Positions 50,641-61,231 of a DNA stretch of 64,000 bases are shown piece after piece. Within the stretch, counting starts at the first letter, position 1, and every line of letters starts with the position of its first letter. Source of the stretch: Pseudomonas urmiensis (GTDB lineage Bacteria > Pseudomonadota > Gammaproteobacteria > Pseudomonadales > Pseudomonadaceae); NCBI RefSeq assembly GCF_014268815.2, contig NZ_JABWRE020000001.1, forward strand, positions 5,399,001 to 5,463,000. Reading direction: 5' to 3'. The notes under the pieces are model-generated. The model did no database searches. It worked only from the letters and a program-made list of their open reading frames with translations, and was not told the origin of the DNA. The translations under genes and the position numbers were made by a program.

Positions 50641-50801
50641 AAGAGGGGATTCCCGGCCTGCCTGTACCGAGGTCCCCAGAACTGGAGCGTGCAGCGCGGC
50701 GATAGGCCGGGAGCACGCTGGGCGTTCGGGTGTGCAGCGAACTGCACGAATAAAAGAGGGGAATTCCCGGCCTGCCTGTACCGAGGTCCCCGAAACTGGA
50801 G
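50631..50801. repeat. Direct repeat of about 57 bp covering the 3' end of the preceding gene
   Basis: Copies at 50631-50687 and 50744-50801 both read gcacgaataaaagagggg, then attcccggcctgcctgtacc, then gaggtcccc and aactggag, with one insertion and one transposed base. The first copy includes the last codons and stop of the small anchored protein. The spacer is 56 bases. Confidence 0.9.
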
Positions 50802-51090
50802 ATACAGTACTTATTGCAGGTGTCGTGCCAGTTTCGGAAAGCCCGGAAACATTGCGTTTCAAGACAGTTCGGCCAGTGTTTGAGGGGATTTGTGCCTTTG
50901 CGAGGTGCATGAAGCACAGCAACGGTGCATGCAGACAGATCGATCCCAGACAAAGTTAAGGCCTCCCACGCAAACGCTCCCACGCAAAGTCATGTTGGCC
51001 TTACAGCACCGGAAGCAAGGCGAGTTGGGGCAGTTGCAGCAGCAATTGCGGGGCATGGTGGGGCGGTTCAGCCCGTAACATCGAGCATTA
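50802..51090. other. Gene-free stretch between the direct repeat and the RAYT unit
   Basis: No ORF here looks like a real gene. Short fragments such as tgccagtttcggaaagcccg occur, but no hairpin, promoter pair or RNA structure stands out. Confidence 0.5.
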
Positions 51091-51115
51091 ACGTGGGAGC
51101 GGGCTTGCCCCGCGA
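51091..51115. repeat. REP, class A, 3' side of the RAYT gene
   Basis: acgtgggagcgggcttgccc followed by cgcga, in reverse orientation; together with the copy at 51671 it brackets the RAYT gene as an inverted pair. Confidence 0.9.
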
Positions 51116-51123
51116 TCACATCC

Positions 51124-51579
51124 TCACAGCCAAACAGCGTCCCAATGAGGGTAATCGCCAAGGCGCTCTGCCAGGCCTGCCCGCAGCGGATTGCACACGA
51201 TATAGCGCGCAAAGTCGCGCACATCCTCATCGCGCCTCAGTGCCTGGTCATGGTAGCCAGACTGCCATAACCGTCCCTCTACCTTGCCTTGTTTGTATAG
51301 CGAGCAACGGCTTCTGGATTTGAATCGCCGCATCAAGCTACACAGCGTGCTGTCGCGCAGTTCGATCAGCCAGTGGAAGTGATCGGGCATGATTACCCAG
51401 GCAAGAGAGCGAAGGGCGTTTTCAATTTCGGCTTGGTGGAGGAGCGGGGGGAGGCAGCGGGCAGCACCGAAATCGGCGAATATGGGCCGCCGGTCCTTCG
51501 TTGTGCTGGTCAGCAGGTAGATACGGCCGGGCTCTGAAAAGCGGCCTCGGCGCAGGTGGTTGGAGGCGGGACGATCCAT
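51124..51579 (-). CDS. REP-associated tyrosine transposase (RAYT, IS200-like Y1 HUH enzyme)
   Basis: This is a 151-aa single-domain HUH nuclease. His67-Phe68-His69 in WVIMPDHFHWLIEL is the metal-binding HUH motif and Tyr126 in ARYIVCNPLRAGL the nucleophile. RAYTs nick and mobilise REP hairpins; they are domesticated single-copy relatives of IS200/IS605 transposases. The gene is intact with AGGAG upstream of the ATG and is bracketed by inverted class A REPs (51091 and 51671), the expected REPtron layout. It likely drives the class A REPs seen throughout the window. Confidence 0.93.
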   Translation of the reverse strand: MDRPASNHLRRGRFSEPGRIYLLTSTTKDRRPIFADFGAARCLPPLLHQAEIENALRSLAWVIMPDHFHWLIELRDSTLCSLMRRFKSRSRCSLYKQGKVEGRLWQSGYHDQALRRDEDVRDFARYIVCNPLRAGLAERLGDYPHWDAVWL

Positions 51580-51670
51580 GTCGGTCTCCTTGAATGATGA
51601 ACTCTCAAGGTAGGCCGCAATGTGAACCGTTGCCAGGCATGATTGGAGCAGGATGTGTCTGCAACAATGC

Positions 51671-51696
51671 TATCGCGGAGCAAGCCCGCTCCCGCG
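51671..51696. repeat. REP, class A, 5' side of the RAYT gene
   Basis: tatcgcggagcaagcccgct followed by cccgcg, forward orientation, with two differences from the common class A sequence. Confidence 0.88.
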
Positions 51697-51739
51697 TGAG
51701 GAGGGGCTGCGCGCGATGCCGGTCAATGGCTAGCGTAGA

Positions 51740-53172
<1,433 letters not shown>

Positions 53173-53176
<4 letters not shown>

Positions 53177-54258
53177 TGGGCTGTGGCTCCTTGTTCCAGG
53201 GGCAGGAAGATCGAGAAGGTGGTGTGGCCGGCGTGGCTTTCACATTCGATCAGGCCCTGGTGCTGGCTGATGATGTTCTGGGTGATGGCCAGGCCGAGCC
53301 CGGTGCCGTCCGGGCGTCCGCTGACCATGGGATAGAAGAGGGTGTCTTGCAGTTCTGCCGGGATGCCGGGGCCGTTGTCGGTGATTTCGACCCGAGCCAC
53401 CAGGCGATGACGGATGTGGCCGATGGTGAACTGGCGCACTGCACGGCTGCGCAGGGTGATACGACCCAGGCGCAGCTCGTTCTGGCCGCTGATCGCCTGC
53501 ATGGCGTTACGCACGATATTGAGGACGGCCTGGATCATCTGTTCGCGGTCGATCAGCACGTCCGGCAGGCTTGGGTCGTAATCGCGCACCAAAGTGATGC
53601 CGCCCTGGCTCTCGGCCTCGACCAGGCTGCACACCCGTTCCAGCACTTCATGCACGTTGGTCATCGCAAGCGACGGCAGTTTGTTCGAGCCGAGCATACG
53701 GTCGACCAGGTTGCGCAGGCGGTCGGCCTCTTCGATGATCACGTTGGTGTAGTCGCGCAGGCCATCCTCGGGCAGTTCGCGCGCGAGCAGCTGTGCCGCG
53801 CCGCGAATACCGCCTAGCGGGTTCTTGATCTCGTGGGCCAGGCCGCGCACCAGCATCTTGGTGGTTTCCTGCTTGGACAGCTGGGCTTCTTCTTTTGTGA
53901 TGCGCAGCAGTCGGTCGCGCGGGTGTACTTCAAGCAGCAGCAGGGTTTGACCCTGATGCAGGATCGGCGTGACGGCGTAGTCGACGGTAATGCTCTGGCC
54001 GGTCAACGAGGTCAGTTGGGCTTCGCGCTTGGTAAACGGGTGGGCTTGTTCCACCGCCTGACGCAGCGAGTTGAGCGCTTCAGTCGACTCGGTGAACAGC
54101 TCGCTGATGAACTGGCCATGGCTGCGCTGGCCACTGACGGCCAGCAGCATTTCCGCAGCCGGGTTCATGTACTCCAGGCGCAGCTCGGCATTGAGCAGCA
54201 GCGTGGCGGTGGTCAGGTTGTCCAGAAGCAGACGGTGCTGTGCATCGCTGATGGTCAT
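53173..54258 (-). CDS. ntrB: Nitrogen regulation sensor kinase NtrB
   Basis: NtrB (361 aa) is the cytoplasmic PAS-containing histidine kinase/phosphatase that, controlled by PII, sets NtrC phosphorylation. A PAS domain (about residues 10-120) precedes the H-box VRGLAHEIKNPLGGIRGAAQLL and the N, G1 and G2 boxes (NIVRNAMQA, ITDNGPGIP, GTGLGLAI). The frame stays open to 54477, but ATG 54258 gives the proper N-terminus. About 230 bases upstream TGCACCAATATAGAGCA (54490-54506) resembles an NtrC site with two mismatches, suggesting autoregulation. Confidence 0.97.
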
Positions 54259-54520
54259 GGGGCGTCGTTGACCTCTTTTGGCACATGGGCCGCCGTTGGC
54301 TGGGCCAAGGGCGGGCGCGCTGGTGATCCGCGTGATGGCTTGAAAATGCAAGAAACAAACCAAGGCTCCGAAAAGAAGCGCAATTTCCCGAGAAACACCT
54401 GCGACCGCGCCATTCGGGGGATTTAAATCGTGGTTTATCGTTTCACGTGACCCAAATTGGGCTGCACCACGGGGCACTTAGTCTTTCTATGCACCAATAT
54501 AGAGCATAGCGACGCTCGGC

Positions 54521-55054
54521 TCATTCACACAGCTGGCCAGTGGCGCGGATCATCGCCAGGTAATGCAGGAAGTCGCCCTCGCGCTGTCGCAGTGCCACGG
54601 CGACTTGTTGCGGGCAATGGGCAGAGCGGCTCTGGCGGAACCGCGCCAGGTTGCGCAGCAGATCATCCTGCAGGACATCCAGGCGTGGGCGAATCTTGCT
54701 TTGCAGGTCTTGGCGCGGCAGGTCAGGGGCTTCGCCATCCAGTCGCCATTGCGACAACAAGGCGTATTGCAGCAGCTTGTTGGCTTCCATCTGGTCGGCG
54801 AAGAACGCCTCGGCGTGTTCTGCGCTGAGTTGATGGGCGGGGGCTGAGCGGCGCACGGCGTCGAGCACCGATTGCTCGCGGGCAGTGGCCTGGACCGGTT
54901 GCTGGCGGTCCCACTTGTGCAGGGCCACGGCTTCGGCGATCGCCAGCCGGCGTTCGATGTTGTCGAGTAATCGGGACAGGGCGGGATCGACTGGCTCGGC
55001 ACTGCAGCCAGTGAGGGCGAGTGCGCAGCACAGCGCAAATGAGGCAAGGCGCAT
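54521..55054 (-). CDS. Exported chorismate mutase (AroQ-gamma type), predicted lipoprotein
   Basis: This is a 177-aa protein with signal peptide and lipobox LALTGCSA (Cys17). The mature part is an all-helical AroQ fold: LSRLLDNIERRLAIAEAVALHKWDR provides the first-helix Arg and Lys, followed by REQSVLDAVR and FFADQMEANKLLQYALL. Exported AroQ-gamma mutases convert chorismate to prephenate outside the cytoplasm and occur in Pseudomonas; their purpose is debated. The two late cysteines (CPQQ, QLCE) could form a disulfide. It lies between glnA and ntrB on the same strand. Confidence 0.82.
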   Translation of the reverse strand: MRLASFALCCALALTGCSAEPVDPALSRLLDNIERRLAIAEAVALHKWDRQQPVQATAREQSVLDAVRRSAPAHQLSAEHAEAFFADQMEANKLLQYALLSQWRLDGEAPDLPRQDLQSKIRPRLDVLQDDLLRNLARFRQSRSAHCPQQVAVALRQREGDFLHYLAMIRATGQLCE

Positions 55055-55148
55055 GATGAGTCTCCTGTGGCAGTGGAGCCTCGAAGTGTGCAGTCAGTCT
55101 GAAATAGCGGCAGTCAGACACTTCCGAAAAATGTGCCCCTGAAAACAG

Positions 55149-55174
55149 AAACGGCCTCGCGAAGGAGGCCGTTT
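55149..55174. terminator. Terminator downstream of glnA
   Basis: aaacggcct and aggccgttt form a nine-bp stem with a short loop, 36 bases after the glnA stop on the minus strand. Confidence 0.85.
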
Positions 55175-55209
55175 CTTGGTGATGATTGCGGCGCCAGGCG
55201 CCGCTTGCA

Positions 55210-56616
55210 TCAGACGCTGTAGTACAGATCGTATTCCAGCGGGTGGACGAAGGTGCGAACGCGGATTTCTTCTTCCGACTTCAGTTCGATGTAGGCATCG
55301 ATGAAGTCGTCGGAGAACACGCCGCCCTTGGTCAGGAACGCACGGCCCTTGTCCAGCTCTTCCAGGGCTTCTTTCAGGCTACCGCAAACCTGTGGGATTT
55401 CCTTGGCCTCTTCAGGCGGCAGGTCGTACAGGTTCTTGTCGGCGGCATCGCCTGGGTGGATCTTGTTCTGGATGCCGTCCAGGCCAGCCATCAGCAGTGC
55501 GGCGAAGCACAGGTATGGGTTGGCAGCTGGGTCCGGGAAGCGCGCTTCGATGCGGCGGGCTTTCGGGCTGGAAACGTAAGGGATACGGATCGAAGCCGAA
55601 CGGTTACGGGCCGAGTAGGCCAGCATGACCGGAGCTTCGAAGCCTGGTACCAGACGCTTGTAGGAGTTGGTAGCCGGGTTGGTGAAGCCGTTCAGGGCTT
55701 TACCGTGCTTGATGATGCCGCCGATGAAGTACAGGGCGGTTTCCGACAGGCCGGCATAGCCTTCACCAGCGAAGGTGTTCTTGCCTTCTTTGGCGATCGA
55801 CATGTGCACGTGCATGCCCGAGCCGTTGTCACCGTACAGTGGCTTAGGCATGAAGGTCGCGGTGCGGCCGTAGGCGTCGGCAACGTTGTGCACGCAGTAC
55901 TTCAGGGTCTGAACTTCGTCAGCCTTGGCTACCAGGGTGTTGAACTTGACGCCGATTTCGTTCTGGCCGGCAGTTGCCACTTCGTGGTGGTGAACTTCGA
56001 CGACCTGGCCCATTTCTTCCAGGGCGTTGCACATTGCGGTGCGGATTTCGTGGTCGTGGTCGACCGGCGGCAGCGGGAAGTAGCCGCCTTTGACGCCTGG
56101 ACGGTGGCCTTTGTTGCCGCCTTCGACGTCCTGGTCGGTCATCCACGAGCCTTGCTCGGAGAAGATCTTGAACATCGAACCGGAGATGTCGGACTTGAAC
56201 TTGACGTCGTCGAAGATGAAGAACTCAGGCTCTGGACCGACGAAGACGGTGTCACCGATACCGGTGGTCTTCAGGTACTCTTCGGCGCGACGAGCGATAG
56301 CGCGTGGGTCGCGGTCGTAGCCTTGCATGGTGGACGGCTCGATCACGTCGCAGACCAGGATCAGGGTCGGCTCTTCGGTGAACGGGTCCAGCACGGCGGT
56401 GCTGTCATCCGGCAGCAGGATCATGTCGGAGGCTTCGATGCCTTTCCAACCTTCGATGGAGGAGCCATCGAACATCTTGCCAGCTTCGAAGAACTCATCA
56501 TCCAGCGCATCGCGAGCTGGCATGGTGACGTGTTGCTGCTTGCCTTTGGTGTCCGTGAAACGCAGATCAATCCACTTGACGTCATGATCTTTGATGAGCT
56601 GAACCGACTTCGACAT
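55210..56616 (-). CDS. glnA: Glutamine synthetase, type I
   Basis: GlnA (468 aa, a dodecamer) makes glutamine from glutamate, ammonia and ATP and feeds GOGAT (gltBD, same window). The [39 protein letters not shown] and [11 protein letters not shown] motifs are present, as is the adenylylation tyrosine in [10 protein letters not shown], so activity is controlled by GlnE. GGAGGACAAC directly precedes ATG 56616, though the frame extends to 56685. An NtrC site and sigma-54-like promoter lie upstream. Confidence 0.98.
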   Translation of the reverse strand: MSKSVQLIKDHDVKWIDLRFTDTKGKQQHVTMPARDALDDEFFEAGKMFDGSSIEGWKGIEASDMILLPDDSTAVLDPFTEEPTLILVCDVIEPSTMQGYDRDPRAIARRAEEYLKTTGIGDTVFVGPEPEFFIFDDVKFKSDISGSMFKIFSEQGSWMTDQDVEGGNKGHRPGVKGGYFPLPPVDHDHEIRTAMCNALEEMGQVVEVHHHEVATAGQNEIGVKFNTLVAKADEVQTLKYCVHNVADAYGRTATFMPKPLYGDNGSGMHVHMSIAKEGKNTFAGEGYAGLSETALYFIGGIIKHGKALNGFTNPATNSYKRLVPGFEAPVMLAYSARNRSASIRIPYVSSPKARRIEARFPDPAANPYLCFAALLMAGLDGIQNKIHPGDAADKNLYDLPPEEAKEIPQVCGSLKEALEELDKGRAFLTKGGVFSDDFIDAYIELKSEEEIRVRTFVHPLEYDLYYSV

Positions 56617-56721
56617 GTTGTCCTCCGGATGGTCTAGAGCGCGGTGGGCCGCTGCCCTGGAAAAAGGGTGTCGCCGGGCGCGCATAGTCGGCCAAGCTTA
56701 CCTGCCTCACAAGGGAGCAAA

Positions 56722-56738
56722 TTGCATGCCAGTGCCCA
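56722..56738 (-). promoter_or_regulatory. Sigma-54-like promoter of glnA
   Basis: Minus-strand TGGGCACTGGCATGCAA has GG and GC dinucleotides 10 bases apart and a good -12 element (ATGCA) but a weak -24 (TGGGCA for TGGCAC). It lies about 105 bases before the glnA start, close to a strong NtrC site. Confidence 0.5.
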
Positions 56739-56835
56739 AAAATGGCGAGGGCGGGACAAAAGCAGGCGTTTAGGGGCATTTATTCAGGGATGGGCGGGCT
56801 GCGACGCACTGATAAGACGCGTTTTTGAAAGGTTG

Positions 56836-56852
56836 CGCACCGTAATGGTGCG
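56836..56852. promoter_or_regulatory. NtrC-binding site upstream of glnA
   Basis: CGCACCGTAATGGTGCG matches the NtrC dyad GCACC-N5-GGTGC perfectly and is palindromic over all six outer pairs. It stands about 100 bases upstream of the sigma-54-like promoter, a normal enhancer distance. Confidence 0.85.
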
Positions 56853-56882
56853 TAACTCAGCTATCGCTCATTGTCAGGGCTC

Positions 56883-56963
56883 TATCGCGGGGCAAGCCCG
56901 CTCCCACGCAGCCTATACAGGAGAACGTGCAGGCTACATAGGAGCGGGCTTGCCCCGCGATAG
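56883..56963. repeat. REP pair (inverted), class A
   Basis: A forward copy at 56883-56909 and a reverse copy at 56939-56963 lie between the glnA enhancer and the thiI promoter and may insulate the two divergent genes. Confidence 0.9.
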
Positions 56964-57044
56964 CTGCAGGCCTGTAAAACAGGGCTTGGCAGAGAAAGTC
57001 AAACCTTCTGTACAAAAGTTGGTCAAATCCTGAGCAATTTCCGC

Positions 57045-57050
57045 TATAAT
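57045..57050 (+). promoter_or_regulatory. Predicted -10 element of thiI
   Basis: TATAAT is a perfect -10 hexamer 45 bases before the thiI start, followed by a GC-rich discriminator (tcgcgcccc) of the kind found at growth-rate-controlled promoters. A weak -35 (TTGGTC at 57019) has a long 20-base spacer. Confidence 0.55.
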
Positions 57051-57094
57051 TCGCGCCCCTCATTTTCGGCAGGCCCTGGGCGCGCTGTTTACCC

Positions 57095-58549
57095 ATGAAA
57101 CTTATCGTCAAAGTCTTCCCAGAAATCACCATCAAGAGCCGGCCGGTGCGCAAGCGCTTCATCCGTCAGCTCGCGAAGAACATTCGCAATGTGCTCAAGG
57201 ATCTGGACCCTGAGCTGAAGGTCGATGGTGTCTGGGACAACCTCGAAGTGGTCACCCGCGTCGAAGACGAAAAAGTCCAGCGCGAGATGATCGAGCGCCT
57301 GTCCTGCATGCCGGGGATCACCCACTTCCTGCAAGTGGAGGAATACCCGCTGGGCGACTTCGACGATATCGTCGAGAAGTGCAAGCAGCACTTCGGTCAC
57401 CTGCTGGCCGGTAAACGCTTCGCCGTACGCTGCAAGCGCGGCGGCCACCATGACTTCACTTCGATGGACGTCGATCGCTACGTCGGCAGCCAACTGCGTC
57501 AGCAGTGCGGCGCCTCCGGGATCGACCTGAAGACCCCAGAAGTGATGGTGCGCATCGAGATCCGCGACCAGCGCCTGTACGTGATCCACAACCAGCACCA
57601 GGGCATCGGCGGCTATCCGCTGGGCGCCCTGGAGCAGACGTTGGTGTTGATGTCCGGTGGCTTCGACTCCACGGTGGCCGCCTACCAGATGATGCGCCGC
57701 GGCCTGATGACCCACTTCTGCTTCTTCAACCTCGGCGGCCGTGCCCACGAGCTGGGGGTGATGGAAGTTGCCCACTACCTGTGGAAGAAATACGGCAGCA
57801 GCCAGCGCGTGCTGTTCATCAGCGTGCCGTTCGAAGAAGTGGTCGGGGAGATTCTCGGCAAGGTCGACAACAGCTACATGGGCGTCACCCTCAAGCGCAT
57901 GATGTTGCGCGCCTCGGCGAAAATCGCCGACCGTCTGGAAATCGATGCCCTGGTCACCGGCGAGGCGATCTCCCAGGTGTCCAGCCAGACCCTGCCTAAC
58001 CTGGCAGTGATCGACCATGCCACCGACAAGTTGGTACTGCGCCCGCTGTTGGCCAGCCACAAGCAGGACATCATCGACACCGCTTATCAGATCGGTACCG
58101 CCGAGTTCGCCAAGCACATGCCAGAATACTGCGGCGTGATCTCGGTGAACCCGACCACCTGTGCCAAACCGCACCGGGTCGTGCACGAAGAAAACCAGTT
58201 CGACATGCAGGTACTCGAGCGCGCCTTGGAGCGTGCCCGTTTCATCTCGATCGACCACGTTATCGACGAGCTGGGCCAGGACATTCAGGTCGAGGAAGTG
58301 GGCGAAGCCCTGCCTGGCCAGATCGTCATCGACATTCGCCACCCCGATGCCCAGGAAGACGAACCCCTGGTGATCGACGGCGTCGAGGTCCAGGTCATGC
58401 CTTTCTATGCCATCAACAGTCGCTTCAAGCACCTCGATGGCAATCGTCAGTACCTTCTTTATTGCGACAAGGGCGTCATGAGCCGCCTGCATGCGCATCA
58501 CCTGCTCAGTGAGGGACATGCCAATGTGCGTGTTTATCGTCCGGCATAA
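57095..58549 (+). CDS. thiI: tRNA 4-thiouridine synthetase / thiamine thiazole sulfur transfer protein
   Basis: ThiI (484 aa) makes 4-thiouridine at tRNA position 8 and can supply sulfur for thiamine. In order: ferredoxin-like/THUMP domain (about residues 1-165), PP-loop ATPase with [12 protein letters not shown] near 187, and a C-terminal rhodanese domain ending [18 protein letters not shown], whose Cys carries persulfide. The rhodanese extension is the E. coli-type architecture. It is transcribed towards typA. Confidence 0.97.
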   Translation: MKLIVKVFPEITIKSRPVRKRFIRQLAKNIRNVLKDLDPELKVDGVWDNLEVVTRVEDEKVQREMIERLSCMPGITHFLQVEEYPLGDFDDIVEKCKQHFGHLLAGKRFAVRCKRGGHHDFTSMDVDRYVGSQLRQQCGASGIDLKTPEVMVRIEIRDQRLYVIHNQHQGIGGYPLGALEQTLVLMSGGFDSTVAAYQMMRRGLMTHFCFFNLGGRAHELGVMEVAHYLWKKYGSSQRVLFISVPFEEVVGEILGKVDNSYMGVTLKRMMLRASAKIADRLEIDALVTGEAISQVSSQTLPNLAVIDHATDKLVLRPLLASHKQDIIDTAYQIGTAEFAKHMPEYCGVISVNPTTCAKPHRVVHEENQFDMQVLERALERARFISIDHVIDELGQDIQVEEVGEALPGQIVIDIRHPDAQEDEPLVIDGVEVQVMPFYAINSRFKHLDGNRQYLLYCDKGVMSRLHAHHLLSEGHANVRVYRPA

Positions 58550-58677
58550 GACGCCAGGGCTGTATGGCGGCAGCATCCGCCATCGCCCTCCCGACCAATG
58601 GGCCCGCTGAGCCTTTTACCTTCATATTGGCTGCCTAGACTGGGCAGCAAACCGAATCCTCTGATCGAGATACATTT

Positions 58678-60498
58678 GTGATCGAAAATCTGCGTAACAT
58701 CGCCATCATCGCCCACGTTGACCATGGTAAAACCACCCTGGTCGACAAACTCCTGCGCCAGTCCGGCACCCTGGAGCGTAACGAGCTCAACGACGAGCGC
58801 GTGATGGACTCCAACGACCAGGAAAAAGAGCGCGGCATTACCATTCTGGCGAAAAACACCGCCATCAACTGGAACGGCTACCACATCAACATCGTCGACA
58901 CCCCCGGCCACGCCGACTTCGGTGGCGAGGTTGAGCGTGTAATGTCGATGGTTGACTCGGTGCTGCTGCTGGTCGACGCCCAAGACGGCCCGATGCCGCA
59001 AACCCGCTTCGTGACCAAAAAGGCTTTCGAAGCAGGCCTGAAGCCAATCGTCGTGATCAACAAGGTCGACCGTCCGGGCGCGCGTCCTGACTGGGTTCTG
59101 GACCAGATCTTCGACCTGTTCGACAACCTCGGTGCTACCGACGAACAGCTGGACTTCAAAGTCGTCTACGCCTCGGCCCTGAACGGCATCGCCGGTCTGG
59201 ACCACACCGACATGGCCGAAGACATGACCCCGCTGTACCAGTCGATCATCGACAACGTACCAGCGCCGTCTGTCGACCGTGACGGTCCGTTCCAGATGCA
59301 GATCTCCGCACTGGACTACAACAGCTTCCTCGGTGTTATCGGTGTTGGCCGTATCGCCCGTGGTCGCGTCAAGCCGAACACCCCGGTTGTCGCCATCGAC
59401 ACCAACGGCAAGAAGCGTAACGGCCGTATCCTCAAGCTGATGGGCCACCACGGTCTGCACCGCATCGACGTCGAAGAAGCCCAAGCGGGCGACATCGTCT
59501 GCATCAGCGGTTTCGATGAGCTGTTCATCTCCGACACCCTGTGCGCCCCGGATGCGGTAGAAGCGATGAAGCCGCTGACCGTTGACGAGCCGACCGTTTC
59601 GATGACCTTCCAGGTCAACGACTCGCCGTTCTGCGGCAAGGAAGGCAAGTTCGTCACCAGCCGTAACATCAAGGACCGTCTGGACAAAGAGCTGCTGTAC
59701 AACGTTGCTCTGCGCGTTCAGGAAACCGATTCCCCTGACAAGTTCAAGGTATCGGGCCGTGGCGAACTGCACCTGTCGGTGTTGATCGAAACCATGCGTC
59801 GTGAAGGTTTCGAGATGGCTGTAGGCCGTCCTGAAGTGATCATCCGCGAAGTCGACGGCGTCAAGCAGGAGCCGTTCGAGAACGTCACCATCGACATCCC
59901 TGAAGAATCCCAGGGCAAGGTCATGGAAGAGATGGGTCTGCGTAAAGGCGACCTGACCAACATGGTTCCGGATGGCAAAGGCCGTGTTCGCCTGGAGTAC
60001 AACATTCCAGCTCGTGGTCTGATCGGTTTCCGTAACCAGTTCCTGACCCTGACCAACGGTGCAGGCATCCTGACCTCGATCTTCGATCGCTACGACACCA
60101 TGAAGTCGGGCCAGATGTCCGGCCGCCTGAACGGCGTTCTGGTGTCGGTCGAGACTGGCAAGGCTCTGACCTACTCGCTGGAAACCCTGCAGGCTCGCGG
60201 CAAGCTGTTCGTTGAACACGGCCAAGAGATCTACAACGGTCAGATCATCGGCCTGAACAGCCGTGACAACGACCTGGGCGTGAACCCGACCAAAGGCAAG
60301 AAGCTCGACAACATGCGTGCTTCGGGCAAGGACGAAGTCATCGCCCTGGTTCCGCCAGTTCGCCACACCCTCGAACAGGCCCTGGAATTCATCCAGGACG
60401 ACGAGCTGTGCGAAGTCACGCCGAAGTCGATCCGTCTGCGCAAGAAGATCCTGGACGAAGGCGAGCGTACCCGCGCTGCCAAGAAAGCCAAGAACTGA
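58678..60498 (+). CDS. typA: Translational GTPase TypA/BipA
   Basis: TypA (606 aa) is a ribosome-binding GTPase needed for growth under cold and stress. The G motifs are complete: [10 protein letters not shown] (G1), GITI (G2), DTPGHADF (G3) and NKVD (G4). EF-G-like domains II, III and V and the C-terminal TypA-specific domain follow ([27 protein letters not shown]). The start is GTG 58678 ([18 protein letters not shown]). A strong terminator follows. Confidence 0.98.
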   Translation: MIENLRNIAIIAHVDHGKTTLVDKLLRQSGTLERNELNDERVMDSNDQEKERGITILAKNTAINWNGYHINIVDTPGHADFGGEVERVMSMVDSVLLLVDAQDGPMPQTRFVTKKAFEAGLKPIVVINKVDRPGARPDWVLDQIFDLFDNLGATDEQLDFKVVYASALNGIAGLDHTDMAEDMTPLYQSIIDNVPAPSVDRDGPFQMQISALDYNSFLGVIGVGRIARGRVKPNTPVVAIDTNGKKRNGRILKLMGHHGLHRIDVEEAQAGDIVCISGFDELFISDTLCAPDAVEAMKPLTVDEPTVSMTFQVNDSPFCGKEGKFVTSRNIKDRLDKELLYNVALRVQETDSPDKFKVSGRGELHLSVLIETMRREGFEMAVGRPEVIIREVDGVKQEPFENVTIDIPEESQGKVMEEMGLRKGDLTNMVPDGKGRVRLEYNIPARGLIGFRNQFLTLTNGAGILTSIFDRYDTMKSGQMSGRLNGVLVSVETGKALTYSLETLQARGKLFVEHGQEIYNGQIIGLNSRDNDLGVNPTKGKKLDNMRASGKDEVIALVPPVRHTLEQALEFIQDDELCEVTPKSIRLRKKILDEGERTRAAKKAKN

Positions 60499-60516
60499 GT
60501 TAGCTCAGGCTGAATG

Positions 60517-60552
60517 AAAACGCCCCCGGTCGAAAGGCCGGGGGCGTTTTTG
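60517..60552 (+). terminator. Rho-independent terminator of typA
   Basis: aaaacgcccccgg pairs with ccgggggcgtttt around an eight-base loop and is followed by T residues. Confidence 0.93.
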
Positions 60553-60580
60553 TTTGTGCGGGGTGTCAGTCAGAGGGCTA

Positions 60581-60606
60581 ATCGCGGGGCAAGCCCGCTC
60601 TCACGC
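60581..60606. repeat. Single REP, class A
   Basis: atcgcggggcaagcccgctc followed by tcacgc, forward orientation, between typA and the cysteine-cluster gene. Confidence 0.88.
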
Positions 60607-60640
60607 AGTAAGCTCGGCGTGCTAACAGACAGTCCTGCTA

Positions 60641-61045
60641 TTAGCGCGCAACGGCTTTGGGCTTGTAAGCGCAGTATCCCGGCCGCGGCCCGACCTTGGG
60701 ATGGTTGCGGCAGGTATCCGGGCGCTTGTCATAAATGGTGCACAGGCGGCTTTTACGATCCAGATACATGCAGTCATCGTTGCTCATCCGGGTCAGGGTG
60801 AAGATCCCCGACTTCTGGTTGAAGCGTTCGATGATGCCTTCCTTCTGCAGGCGTTTGGCGACGTTCTTGGGCGGCTCGTCCTTTTCGAACTCATCCACCA
60901 CGCCAATACGGATCAGGTCTTTGATCTTCACTTCAACAGGCAGGGTGCAGCAGGTCGAATGGCAGCCCCCGCACATATGGCTGGCATAGCGCTGCCAGGT
61001 TTCCAGGCGGTCGACTTCGGCCGCGGCAATCAGGGTCGGTTTCAT
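60641..61045 (-). CDS. YkgJ-family cysteine-cluster protein
   Basis: This is a 134-aa protein with the CxxCxxxCC zinc/iron-chelating motif family pattern (MCGGCHSTCC at residues 24-33), then CMYLDRKSRLCTIYDKRPDTCRNHP and a final CAYKP. These conserved cysteines define the CxxCxxCC family (YkgJ/UPF0153); the function is unknown, perhaps metal-cluster binding. ATG 61045 was chosen over further upstream codons because the family starts near there. It is divergent from glgP. Confidence 0.88.
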   Translation of the reverse strand: MKPTLIAAAEVDRLETWQRYASHMCGGCHSTCCTLPVEVKIKDLIRIGVVDEFEKDEPPKNVAKRLQKEGIIERFNQKSGIFTLTRMSNDDCMYLDRKSRLCTIYDKRPDTCRNHPKVGPRPGYCAYKPKAVAR

Positions 61046-61231
61046 AGTTATGGGGGGCAGATCACGGTCTTGGGGCGCGCGATCATACCGGAGTTGTTCA
61101 ATTTGTGAACAACCTTTTGCCCGATTGCCGTTATGGGCATGAAAACTGCGAACGGGAACTGTCACTCCCTGTCGAAGGGTCTAGTCTCAACAATCTCCCT
61201 CCGCTTTCGTCAACTTGCCCGAGGATGCCGC

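Larger units (their letters stand above)
56617..57094. other. Divergent glnA-thiI intergenic region
   Basis: This 478-base gap contains a sigma-54-like promoter (56722-56738) and an NtrC site (56836-56852) for glnA, a REP pair (56883-56963) and a sigma-70-like promoter for thiI (-10 at 57045). Confidence 0.7.

Noticed and set aside
49741..51123. Search for tRNA or small RNA genes in the trmL-RAYT region
   Set aside because: No cloverleaf or stable RNA pattern was found; only repeats and REPs.
56883..56963. REP pairs considered as a CRISPR array
   Set aside because: Copies are inverted, only two per site, without regular spacers and without cas genes.
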